A stretch of 6,561 bases of DNA from Halieaceae bacterium (GTDB taxonomy: Bacteria > Pseudomonadota > Gammaproteobacteria > Pseudomonadales > Halieaceae), in contig JABJAS010000164.1 in assembly GCA_018666055.1 (NCBI GenBank), forward strand, positions 1-6,561. Direction: 5' to 3'. The notes beneath the pieces were generated by a model. That model did no database searches, had not been told where the DNA came from, and saw only the letters and a list, made by a program, of their open reading frames with translations. This document shows, in pieces, positions 1 to 5,800 of this stretch; positions within the stretch are counted from its first letter, which is position 1, and each line of letters begins with the position of its first letter. The translations under genes and the position numbers were made by a program.

Positions 1-113
1 AGCCATACAAAGCGACATACCAAAGCGTTGTGCAAATAAGTACCAGATTGTGTCGGTCAGACGGCAGAGCAGACTTGCTACCCTAAAGGTCGATATTGTA
101 GGGAAGTGGCGAC

Positions 114-1307
114 ATGACTGAACGTGCATTTGACATCGTGCTATATGGTGCTTCTGGCTTTACCGGGCAGCTGGTGGCGGAGTATCTCGCCTCTGCTCAC
201 ACAGAGCTCCGTTGGGCCATTGCAGGCCGCAACCAACAAAAACTGGAACGCTGCCGACGTGATCTCGGCACGCCAGATCTGCCCATTCTCATCGCCGACA
301 GTGACGACGCCGACCAGCTCAAAGCGATGGCATTGCAAGCTAAGGTGATCATCAGCACCGTAGGGCCGTATGCCCGGCATGGCTCTCTCCTATTAGAGAC
401 CTGCGCACGCGAGGGCACTCATTACTGCGACTTGACGGGCGAGGCGCAGTGGATGGCCGAGGTTTATGCCAAAATTGACCCACTGGCGAAAGCAAGCGGC
501 GCCCGACTGGTGCACTGCTGTGGATTTGATTCCATTCCATCTGATTTGTCCGTGTACTTCCTGCAAAAGGAGTTCAAAGCGCGCTTTGGACGCTATGCAA
601 GCCGGGTTTCCGGACGCATGGGCCGGGCCTCAGGCGGGGTCAGCGGGGGCACCGTCGCCAGTCTGATGCTGGTCGCCGAGCAGGCGTCACAAAACCCGGT
701 TATCCGGGCTCGCATTATGGATCCCTATGCACTTTACCCAGCGGGCGTTTCGCCGGGATCTGACAAGCCCGATCAAACTGGTGTCGCTTGGGATGACGAC
801 TTCGGCAGCTGGACCGCTCCTTTCGTGATGGCAGCGATCAACACCAAGGTCGTGCGGCGCTCTCATGCGCTAGCGGGGTTGCCCTATGGTGATCAGTTTA
901 GCTACGACGAATCGCAACTCTGTGATAGCCGTGCCAAAGCCTTACTCAGCGCAGGGGGATTAGGCGCCGTCATGGCGGGGACTTTTTTTGCGCCCACCCG
1001 CGCCCTGCTCAAAAAACTACTTCCCGACCCGGGTGAAGGTCCCGATGAGCGCAAGCGTGAAAACGGATTTTTCGAGTTCTGGACCCATGGCAGCGATGGT
1101 TCCGATCACCTCCGCGTTAAGGTGACCGGACAACGCGATCCCGGTTATGGCGCCACGTCGCGCATGCTAGCGCAAGCAGCTCTCTGCCTGGCTCGAGATT
1201 CGCTCGCCGTTGGAGGTGGTATCTGGACGCCGGCCAGCGCTATGGGTGACGCAATGCTGCAGCGGCTGCCTGGCGTTGATATCCACTTTAAGGTCGTCGA
1301 AGACTGA
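114..1307 (+). CDS. Saccharopine dehydrogenase-like NAD(P)-binding oxidoreductase (trans-acting enoyl reductase family)
   Basis: The 397-residue product opens with a Rossmann fold: the dinucleotide loop GASGFTG is at residues 12-18 and AGR follows beta-2 at about 37-39. STVGPYARHG (81-90), YCDLTGE (104-110), CCGFDSIPSD (135-144) and a Gly-rich GGVSGGT (174-180) are hallmarks of the saccharopine dehydrogenase-like family that includes mycobacterial trans-acting enoyl reductases. Length agrees with that family (about 390-420 aa). No signal peptide or clear membrane segment is seen, so a cytoplasmic enzyme is expected. Known relatives reduce double bonds in lipid or polyketide intermediates, but many bacterial members have no proven substrate, and saccharopine itself is unlikely. 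The ATG is preceded by AGGGA (100-104) at 9 nt. No convincing promoter is visible in the 113 upstream bases. It stands alone and converges on the SYLF gene. Family assignment is firm; the reaction is inferred. Confidence 0.88.
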   Translation: MTERAFDIVLYGASGFTGQLVAEYLASAHTELRWAIAGRNQQKLERCRRDLGTPDLPILIADSDDADQLKAMALQAKVIISTVGPYARHGSLLLETCAREGTHYCDLTGEAQWMAEVYAKIDPLAKASGARLVHCCGFDSIPSDLSVYFLQKEFKARFGRYASRVSGRMGRASGGVSGGTVASLMLVAEQASQNPVIRARIMDPYALYPAGVSPGSDKPDQTGVAWDDDFGSWTAPFVMAAINTKVVRRSHALAGLPYGDQFSYDESQLCDSRAKALLSAGGLGAVMAGTFFAPTRALLKKLLPDPGEGPDERKRENGFFEFWTHGSDGSDHLRVKVTGQRDPGYGATSRMLAQAALCLARDSLAVGGGIWTPASAMGDAMLQRLPGVDIHFKVVED

Positions 1308-1429
1308 CTCCACGCCTTGCCTCGCGCACAACCGAAGCCGCGAGCATTGGGCATTGGGCAATGGTGCAGAAGCACTGGGCACTGGCCGGAAGCGATTCGT
1401 TATGTCATGCACGTGGCCAATGACAGGAC

Positions 1430-1455
1430 AAAAAAAAGGCCGCTGTCAGGCGGCC
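1430..1455 (-). terminator. Rho-independent terminator of the SYLF gene
   Basis: Read on the minus strand, a perfect 6-bp GC stem (GGCCGC/GCGGCC, plus-strand 1438-1443 and 1450-1455) with a 6-nt loop is followed directly by eight Ts (plus-strand A-run 1430-1437). It lies 22 bp after the stop codon of the minus-strand gene. On the plus strand the hairpin is followed only by TCGTCTTACT, so it may act weakly for the convergent gene ending at 1307. The rest of the 1308-1477 gap shows no gene, only short tandem-like words (GCATTGGGCATTGGGCA and GCACTGGGCACTGG around 1345-1384). Confidence 0.85.
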
Positions 1456-1477
1456 TCGTCTTACTAGGCTGGGTGTT

Positions 1478-2053
1478 TTACAGCTCTTCGTATTTGAACT
1501 TCTGGCCGCCCAACGTGGCTTCATACATCAACCCACCTTTTGCAATCGTAAAGACCGCCATACCACTGCGACCGTCGTATTGCTTATCTCTAGCAGCGGC
1601 GCTATTCGAATCCGCGTCGGTTCCGGCAGAAGCATTACCGCCACCACCAGTTGAAGTCGAAGCGGTTGCGCTCGCAGTCAGTGCTACTGCTGTGGCCTGT
1701 GCGCCAAACTCAAAATTGCCCGACGTGAAGTCATCAAACGAGCGCTCATCTCTGAAGAAAATCATCTGGCTATAAACCTGCCCGCCTAATTGCAGGCCAT
1801 AGGTGATTTGATTCATTTTAACTGTGCCGGTCTGCTCACCACCCCGATAAACAGAGCCCTTGCCGTGCGCACCACCAATCCCGATGCCGCCTTTACCGAT
1901 ACTGGGGAAGATTGCGTAGCCATAAGCCTCGTCAATAAAGTCGCCGGCGCCAGCAGTGCGGAAATTATCCAGCGTTGTCTCGATCTCATCAGCCATGGCT
2001 GGCTGCATCATGAACGCACAAAAACTCAGCAATGCGACTCTCAAAATTTGCAT
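1478..2053 (-). CDS. Exported SYLF-domain (Ysc84/DUF500-like) protein
   Basis: The product has 191 residues. Residues 1-21 form a Sec signal peptide with a hydrophobic core (LRVALLSFCAFMM) and an AMA cleavage site before DEIETT; there is no lipobox, so a soluble periplasmic or secreted protein is expected. The mature part has the SYLF layout: YGYAIFPSIGKGGIGIGGA (about 44-62), a central TYGLQLGGQVYSQMIFF (84-100) and the C-terminal MAVFTIAKGGLMYEATLGGQ (164-183), ending in KFKYEEL. A Ser/Thr/Gly/Ala-rich low-complexity stretch (about 127-155) interrupts the domain. SYLF domains bind lipids in eukaryotes; the bacterial role is largely unknown. The ATG at 2053 was chosen because it begins the signal peptide and has AGGAGA at 7 nt; a longer frame to 2176 lacks such support and would hide the signal peptide. 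A terminator follows the gene and it has its own upstream region, so it is probably monocistronic. Confidence 0.88.
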   Translation of the reverse strand: MQILRVALLSFCAFMMQPAMADEIETTLDNFRTAGAGDFIDEAYGYAIFPSIGKGGIGIGGAHGKGSVYRGGEQTGTVKMNQITYGLQLGGQVYSQMIFFRDERSFDDFTSGNFEFGAQATAVALTASATASTSTGGGGNASAGTDADSNSAAARDKQYDGRSGMAVFTIAKGGLMYEATLGGQKFKYEEL

Positions 2054-2060
2054 ACCTATC

Positions 2061-2066
2061 TCTCCT
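2061..2066 (-). promoter_or_regulatory. Ribosome binding site setting the SYLF start
   Basis: AGGAGA on the minus strand lies 7 nt before ATG 2053. It decides the start over the upstream in-frame codon at 2176, and it directly abuts a pentamer repeat in the leader. Confidence 0.8.
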
Positions 2067-2090
2067 GTGTGGTGTGGTGTGGTGTCGTGT
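2066..2090 (-). repeat. Five-copy pentanucleotide repeat in the SYLF gene leader
   Basis: The plus strand reads TGTGT, GGTGT three times, then CGTGT: five pentamers in register, the middle three identical (ACACC on the coding strand). The array lies immediately upstream of the AGGAGA ribosome site and just downstream of the proposed -10 element, so it would make up most of the short 5' UTR. Such arrays can change copy number by slippage. Whether this one varies cannot be told from one sequence. Confidence 0.85.
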
Positions 2091-2098
2091 AGCGTCCT

Positions 2099-2128
2099 AT
2101 TGTCAGTTATTTGACATTGGTTTAGCAA
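2099..2128 (-). promoter_or_regulatory. Possible sigma-70 promoter of the SYLF gene, with dyad
   Basis: On the minus strand, a -35-like TTGCTA (2123-2128) and a -10-like GACAAT (2099-2104) are separated by 18 nt, placing transcription start near 2091-2093, about 40 nt before the ATG. A dyad TGTCA-N6-TGACA (2101-2116) overlaps the -10 and spacer and could be an operator. Both hexamers are imperfect, so this is a candidate only. Confidence 0.35.
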
Positions 2129-2206
2129 GGGCACCATAACGCATCCGCGCCAGCTTAAATGTGCAAAAAGTGACACGCCTTAATGGTGACCTATCGTCCC
2201 ACGCGA

Positions 2207-2944
2207 TCACCATGGGATGGGCTTACCGCGCCAATCCACATAGCTCAAGGTGCCGTCAGCGACGACCTGGGTGAGCACGGCATCCAGCGCCTCCGCAGCC
2301 TGATCAGGCTGCAACAAAGTCTCTGGGCGCACGCCCGCCTGAAACGGTTTCGAAAGAGGGGTATCGACGGTGCCGGGGTGATAGGCCACTACCTTTGCTG
2401 AGGGATTCACGCGCACCAACTCATGGGCCAAGCACTGCAGCATCATGTTAAGAGCAGCCTTGCTGGCTCGGTAGCTATACCAGCCACCCCGGTGATTGTC
2501 ACCAAGACTCCCCACTCGCGCCGATAGTGCGGCCACAATCGGCGCGACACTCGTTTTCAGCAAGGGCGCCATCGCTGATAGTACCCGCATCGGTAGGAAC
2601 GTATTGACCTCAAACACCGTGTGCATCGCCGTGGAATCAATCTGAGCCAACGCGCGCTCAGGCCGATAGTCTGCTCCTTGTAAAACACCATTACACACGA
2701 CCAACCGTGCCACATTGGTTTGCGCTGATACCAATCGCGCAGCGAGTGCTGATAAAGCCGCCTCGCTGTAATCCGAGGTCTCAACCTGGACCCTGCTCGG
2801 ATCCAAAGCGTCGTTGAGGGCCTCTGCAGATCGCGTCACCGCCAGAATAGGTCTCAGCCCTTCTCGCTGCCAGCGCTGAATCAGTGCACCTGCAATGGCG
2901 CTACTGGCACCAAATACAATGTCCAGCTCACCCTTATCGGTCAT
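2207..2944 (-). CDS. Short-chain dehydrogenase/reductase, CsgA/C-factor-like
   Basis: The product has 245 residues and a classical SDR Rossmann fold. The cofactor loop GASSAIAG is at residues 12-19, CNG at 84-86 stands where NNAG usually lies, N114 follows, and the catalytic pair is Y158-x3-K162 (YRASK) with S141 or S146 as the third residue. HPGTVDTPLS (189-198) is the loop after beta-6. The run GSLGDN...GGWYSYRASKAALNMML resembles the CsgA/C-factor-like SDR group found in many Gammaproteobacteria, usually of unknown substrate. Two start codons are adjacent, GTG at 2947 and ATG at 2944. ATG 2944 is preferred because AGGGGAG lies 7 nt before it but only 4 nt before the GTG. Gaps of about 158 bp upstream and 153 bp downstream suggest separate transcription from the other minus-strand genes; a TATAAC (plus 2993-2998) could be its -10, without a good -35. 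Probably a soluble cytoplasmic NAD(P)H oxidoreductase. Confidence 0.9.
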   Translation of the reverse strand: MTDKGELDIVFGASSAIAGALIQRWQREGLRPILAVTRSAEALNDALDPSRVQVETSDYSEAALSALAARLVSAQTNVARLVVCNGVLQGADYRPERALAQIDSTAMHTVFEVNTFLPMRVLSAMAPLLKTSVAPIVAALSARVGSLGDNHRGGWYSYRASKAALNMMLQCLAHELVRVNPSAKVVAYHPGTVDTPLSKPFQAGVRPETLLQPDQAAEALDAVLTQVVADGTLSYVDWRGKPIPW

Positions 2945-2951
2945 CACGTTG

Positions 2952-2958
2952 CTCCCCT
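2952..2958 (-). promoter_or_regulatory. Ribosome binding site deciding between GTG 2947 and ATG 2944
   Basis: AGGGGAG on the minus strand is spaced 7 nt from ATG 2944 and 4 nt from the overlapping upstream GTG, which favours the ATG. The protein differs by one residue either way. Confidence 0.7.
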
Positions 2959-3102
2959 GTCATCCGGCCACGGCAGTCACGGCCCACCCTTCGTTATACG
3001 ACAGAGCCCGTTAACCGATGACGCCGCACAATGCTATGTGCCTTTTTCTGATGTGATGCATTCCGAACCAACGGTGACGCCGGCCACGCGGATAAAGCGG
3101 CG

Positions 3103-3882
3103 CTAGAGTGCGCCCGGGAACGCTCCCCCATCCAGCAAGATATTTTGGCCAATCACGAAACCCGCTTTGTCGGAACACAACCAAGCACAGGCCGCACCAA
3201 ACTCTTCAGACGTGCCAAAGCGCCCCGCTGGCACCGTCTGCATGCGAGCTTGGCGCGCGTCGTCCTCACTGATACCGCGGGCGCCTGCATCGACTTTATC
3301 CAGCATCACGAGCCGATTGGTGTCGTGCAAACCCGGCAATAAGTTGTTAATCGTGACGCCGCTGCCGGCCACTTGTCTGGATACGCCGGCGACATACCCG
3401 GTCAACCCAGAGCGTGCCGTGTTGGACAGCCCGAGCACTGGAATGGGCGCCTTAACGGCTATGCTGGTGATGTTCACAATCCGCCCCCAGCCCCTGTCCA
3501 TCATGCCGGGCAGCAGCGCCTTAATCAGGGCAATCGGGGTCAGTAAATTGGCGTCGAACGCGGCAATAAAATCGTCACGGTCCCAGTCAGACCACATCCC
3601 GGGTGGCGGGCCTCCCGCATTGGTCACCAGAATATCGACGTCTCCCGCCGCCTCCAGAACGGCTGCCTGCCCACCTTCAGTGGTGACATCGGCCGGCACC
3701 ACCACAACAGACACCCCGTAAGTCGAGCGAATGCTGCCAGCGGTCGCCTCCAAAGCCTCCGCGCCACGCGCGTTGAGCACAAGGTCTACACCCTCGCCTG
3801 CCAGCGCTTCAGCGCAGCCCTTGCCCAAACCCTTTGACGATGCGCAAATCAATGCGCGCCGACCTCGAATACCCAGATCCAT
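3103..3882 (-). CDS. FabG-like SDR family protein with non-canonical active site
   Basis: The product has 259 residues and the order of a 3-oxoacyl-ACP reductase-like SDR: CASSKGLGKG at 13-22 in place of TGxxxGIG, DV at 65-66, TNAGG at 87-91, N112, ITS at 138-140, the C-terminal FVIGQNILLDGG. The usual YxxxK, expected 13 residues after S140, reads S153-N-T-A-R157, so both catalytic Tyr and Lys are replaced. This matches, from memory, a described BKR-like SDR subgroup that lacks a perfect cofactor motif and tetrad, so the change is probably ancestral and not damage. It may still reduce a substrate by another mechanism or act as a non-catalytic partner; neither is shown. The ATG has GAGGAG (3889-3894) at 6 nt. 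The gene is divergent from ycgN. A TATACT (3991-3996, minus strand) could be its -10, though no good -35 precedes it. Confidence 0.88.
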   Translation of the reverse strand: MDLGIRGRRALICASSKGLGKGCAEALAGEGVDLVLNARGAEALEATAGSIRSTYGVSVVVVPADVTTEGGQAAVLEAAGDVDILVTNAGGPPPGMWSDWDRDDFIAAFDANLLTPIALIKALLPGMMDRGWGRIVNITSIAVKAPIPVLGLSNTARSGLTGYVAGVSRQVAGSGVTINNLLPGLHDTNRLVMLDKVDAGARGISEDDARQARMQTVPAGRFGTSEEFGAACAWLCSDKAGFVIGQNILLDGGAFPGAL

Positions 3883-3917
3883 GATCTACTCCTCGCGTAC
3901 AACACGCTGGCGTGCTG

Positions 3918-4004
3918 ATTGCCCGTATCAATGACCCCTGCTCGCGCTCACAGCCGCCCTGATCCGCGCTGTACAGTCGTCGCCAATCCCAGTATACGGG
4001 CAAT
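3918..4004. repeat. Perfect 11-bp inverted repeat in a divergent intergenic region
   Basis: ATTGCCCGTAT at 3918-3928 has its exact reverse complement ATACGGGCAAT at 3994-4004, with 65 bp between them. The right arm overlaps the TATACT hexamer (3991-3996) that could be the -10 of the minus-strand SDR. It sits between two divergent start codons (3882 and 4072), as expected for a pair of operator half-sites or a shared regulator site. A long-loop stem in the SDR leader is the alternative. Confidence 0.6.
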
Positions 4005-4071
4005 AGGCTATGCTTTGTTTGGCTAACGACTCAGCATGGGTTGCATGCGATAAAGGGAGTGCTCGGGAAAG

Positions 4072-4512
4072 ATGACCCGTTTCTGGGAAAATAAAACCCT
4101 CACGGAGATGACACTGCGGGAATGGGAATCGCTCTGCGACGGCTGCGGCCAGTGCTGCTTGCATAAGCTCGTCAACGAGGAAACTGCAGATGTCTTCTAC
4201 ACACACGTCGCCTGCCGACTGCTCGATACCGACACCGCTCGATGCCAGCGTTATGATACGCGGAGTGAAGAGGTCAGTGACTGCCTCGATGTTCGCAACA
4301 TGACTGCCTCAGAACTCGCCTGGATGCCGCGAAGCTGTGCCTATAGACGACTGAGTGAGGGAAAGGCATTGCCGCAGTGGCATCCGCTGCTGAGTGGTGA
4401 TCCGCAATCGGTGCTCAGCGCCGGCGTGAGTGTGGCCAACAGAACCATTAGCGAAGACGATGCGGATCTCGACAACCTTGAGGCCGACATCATTGAATGG
4501 GTGGCCACCTGA
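4072..4512 (+). CDS. ycgN: YcgN family cysteine-cluster protein (UPF0260)
   Basis: The 146-residue product closely follows the YcgN/UPF0260 pattern: FWENKTLTEMTLREWESLCD, then the cluster C22-x2-C25-x2-C28-C29, further cysteines at 48, 58, 71 and 89, and the conserved WMPRSCAYR and WHPLLSGDP segments (84-92 and 103-111). Eight cysteines in this arrangement suggest metal or Fe-S binding. The family's function is not established, so that is inference. Full length for the family (about 145-150 aa), with no signal peptide or membrane span. The ATG has GGGAAA close by (4065-4070) and AAGGGAG (4053-4059) at a long 12 nt, so translation initiation may be modest. It is transcribed away from the FabG-like gene and converges on yaiI with a 33-bp gap. 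That gap holds a weak hairpin, AGCGC/GCGCT (4512-4529), with no T-run. Confidence 0.93.
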   Translation: MTRFWENKTLTEMTLREWESLCDGCGQCCLHKLVNEETADVFYTHVACRLLDTDTARCQRYDTRSEEVSDCLDVRNMTASELAWMPRSCAYRRLSEGKALPQWHPLLSGDPQSVLSAGVSVANRTISEDDADLDNLEADIIEWVAT

Positions 4513-4545
4513 GCGCGCCAAAGTGCGCTGTAGGCAATGAAAGCG

Positions 4546-5001
4546 TCACAGCTTGGGCAACCCATGTCGTAACAATCGATCCAGTTGATCGGCAAATAGT
4601 TTTCGATCTGCCTGAGACAGCGGCGGCGGCCCCCCCGAATGTTGCCCGGCAGCGCGCATTGTCTCCATAAAATCACGCATTTGCAGGCGCTGGCGAATCG
4701 TATTGGCGGTATATCGCTCCCCCCTAGGGGTCATCACATGAGCGTCTTGTTGCAACACCTCGTAGGCCAAGGGAATGTCGGCTGTGATAACTAGATCGCC
4801 CGCTACCACCCGGCGACTGATTTCGTGGTCTGCCACATCGGGCCCTTGGGCCACCTGATAGAGGGTAATGAAGTTCGACTGGGGAATGTGAAACGACTGA
4901 TTGGCAAACAGCGTCAATGCGATTTGTCGTTTTTGCGCCGCGCGGTAGAGAATATCTCGAATCACCACGGGACATGCATCGGCATCAACCAAGATATTCA
5001 A
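4546..5001 (-). CDS. yaiI: YaiI/YqxD family protein (UPF0178, DUF188), TTG start
   Basis: The product has 151 residues, the usual family length (E. coli YaiI is about 152). It starts MNILVDADACP with the conserved Asp pair at 6 and 8, then ANQ (33-35), the acidic core GPDVADHEISRRVVAGDLV (53-71) continuing ITADIPLA (72-79), TPRGERYTANTIRQRL (91-106) and a C-terminal GGPPPLSQADRKLF (123-136). The fold is related to PIN-like/NYN nucleases; the biological role is uncharacterised. TTG at 5001 was chosen because the family sequence begins exactly there and GAGG lies 8 nt upstream. An in-frame extension to 5184 has no family character and would run to the tRNA edge. A C7 run (4630-4636), inside the GGPPP codons, is a possible slippage site. 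A perfect TTGACA (plus 5104-5109, minus orientation) might be a -35 but lacks a clear -10. Confidence 0.92.
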   Translation of the reverse strand: MNILVDADACPVVIRDILYRAAQKRQIALTLFANQSFHIPQSNFITLYQVAQGPDVADHEISRRVVAGDLVITADIPLAYEVLQQDAHVMTPRGERYTANTIRQRLQMRDFMETMRAAGQHSGGPPPLSQADRKLFADQLDRLLRHGLPKL

Positions 5002-5009
5002 TCTGACAA

Positions 5010-5014
5010 CCTCA
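5010..5014 (-). promoter_or_regulatory. Ribosome binding site deciding the TTG start of yaiI
   Basis: TGAGG on the minus strand ends 8 nt before TTG 5001. No ATG or GTG occurs nearby in frame, so this site plus family alignment fixes a rare TTG start. Confidence 0.7.
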
Positions 5015-5039
5015 TCTATCCCAACACCGCAACCTGCCC

Positions 5040-5083
5040 GCTGGACGCGCCTAACCTGTAACGATCTCAATGAAACGTCCAGC
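5040..5083 (-). repeat. Perfect 8-bp inverted repeat in the yaiI leader
   Basis: GCTGGACG (5040-5047) pairs with CGTCCAGC (5076-5083) across 28 nt, upstream of the TTG start. It could form a leader stem-loop or be an operator. No known riboswitch structure is recognised. Confidence 0.5.
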
Positions 5084-5114
5084 ACTAATGCCCCAGGACC
5101 TACTGTCAACTGGC

Positions 5115-5142
5115 TGGTCTGACAAGTGCAAATGTGTATACT
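5115..5142 (+). promoter_or_regulatory. Probable tRNA-Arg promoter
   Basis: A good -10, TATACT (5137-5142), lies 42 bp before the tRNA; a weak -35, TGGTCT (5115-5120), is spaced 16 nt. The discriminator just after the -10 is GC-rich (ACGCTCCC), a feature of stable-RNA promoters under stringent control. Two short dyads in the leader, CTCCC/GGGAG (5146-5160) and CTCCGGAG (5166-5173), may aid 5' processing. Confidence 0.5.
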
Positions 5143-5184
5143 ACGCTCCCTCGCCGGGAGGACGACTCCGGAGAGTACCAACAT

Positions 5185-5261
5185 GCGGAATTAGCTCAGC
5201 TGGATAGAGCGCCGGTCTACGAAACCGGAGGTCGCAGGTTCGACTCCTGCATTCCGCGCCA
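5185..5261 (+). tRNA. tRNA-Arg (anticodon ACG)
   Basis: A full cloverleaf can be folded by eye: acceptor GCGGAAT/ATTCCGC (5185-5191, 5251-5257, 7 perfect pairs), D stem GCTC/GAGC (5194-5197, 5207-5210), anticodon stem CCGGT/ACCGG (5212-5216, 5224-5228) with loop CTACGAA, variable loop AGGTC, T stem GCAGG/CCTGC with TTCGACT loop, discriminator G and an encoded CCA (5259-5261). The anticodon is ACG at 5219-5221. In bacteria A34 is deaminated to inosine by TadA, so this tRNA reads CGU, CGC and CGA. It is a single gene, divergent from yaiI. tRNA 3' ends are common integration sites, which matters for the odd sequence downstream. Confidence 0.97.
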
Positions 5262-5270
5262 AAGCCCTCT

Positions 5271-5300
5271 CTAGGCCCTTTCAGGCCTAGTACTAATTTT
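5271..5300 (+). terminator. Probable terminator after tRNA-Arg
   Basis: CTAGGCC (5271-5277) and GGCCTAG (5284-5290) form a perfect 7-bp stem with a 6-nt loop 9 nt after the CCA end. The following TACTAATTTT is T-rich but not a clean T-run, so termination may be partial. Confidence 0.6.
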
Positions 5301-5786
5301 GATCTTGACGTGTTAACTGGCAAATGTAGCTCTATTATGGACCTGCTCGCAGGCTTTCGCGTGCCAGATTTGAACGCGCGGCCAGCAGCCTGTTCGTCCT
5401 TGCGTTTGCCCTGGATCTCGCCTCCGCCTGCAGCAGGTCACTTAGGATGCTTGCCACGCAGACACGAGGGTCAGAGCGGTAGGCGATGGCGCAACGAACC
5501 CCATTCCCGTCTATACGAAAAGGGCTACTTCGCTTAACAAAAGAAAGTCGATTGAAAAAGCCTCATCTGGTGGCCCAACCGAAGTCTGGCTGCAGCATCC
5601 TCAGTGTGCTCTGGGGTTGTCCTTGCCCTAATCGGATCGACTAGCCCCACGGTGCGCCTACGGGGCTGCTCCAGCCTGTCACCTTTAGCCAAACCAATGG
5701 CGGAAACGGTCAATCCTTACGCACGCCCATCGTCAACACTGTGGGTGTCACGGATGACCACCCCCGCCACGGACGGCACCAACTCT
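5301..5786. other. Gene-poor stretch downstream of tRNA-Arg
   Basis: No recognisable gene was found in about 490 bp. A minus-strand frame is open from 5562 to its stop at 5335 (75 sense codons) but has no ATG and only one late GTG, without a ribosome site. A plus-strand frame is open from 5645 into the small membrane ORF. A hairpin AGCCCC/GGGGCT (5643-5648, 5662-5667) and two short palindromes, CCTGCTCGCAGG (5342-5353) and CCTGCAGCAGG (5427-5437), are present. The texture suggests decayed or rapidly evolving DNA. Confidence 0.5.
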
Positions 5787-5792
5787 GGGAGG
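5787..5792 (+). promoter_or_regulatory. Ribosome binding site of the small membrane protein
   Basis: GGGAGG ends 8 nt before ATG 5801. This is near-ideal and decides the start over the in-frame GTG at 5741. Confidence 0.65.
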
Positions 5793-5800
5793 CAGTGAAA

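Noticed and set aside
1317..1775. 152-codon plus-strand frame over the terminator and SYLF 3' half
   Set aside because: It is antisense to the SYLF coding region, passes through a strong terminator hairpin and lacks a supported start.
2054..2176. N-terminal extension of the SYLF protein to 2176
   Set aside because: It has no ribosome site, crosses the pentamer repeat and the candidate promoter, and would bury a clear signal peptide with its own AGGAGA.
3026..3046. Plus-strand hairpin GCACA/TGTGC followed by CTTTTT as a terminator
   Set aside because: The stem is only 5 bp and no plus-strand gene lies upstream for it to terminate; in minus orientation it lacks a T-run.
3167..3721. 184-codon plus-strand frame opposite the FabG-like gene
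   Set aside because: It is the antisense of a clear SDR gene; its Ser/Pro/Thr/Ala-rich composition is typical of a shadow frame and no ribosome site supports it.
5002..5184. N-terminal extension of YaiI to 5184
   Set aside because: The family sequence begins at the TTG codon; the extension is Cys/Arg-rich without family character and covers the divergent tRNA promoter region.
5141..5323. Minus-strand frame across the tRNA giving CRSRTCDLRFRRPALYPAEL
   Set aside because: It is antisense translation of the tRNA-Arg gene, a well-known spurious protein pattern; the tRNA cloverleaf explains the sequence.
5604..5798. 64-codon plus-strand frame rich in Ser/Thr/Pro
   Set aside because: It has no ribosome site and no recognisable fold, and it overlaps the better-supported frame leading into the small membrane protein.
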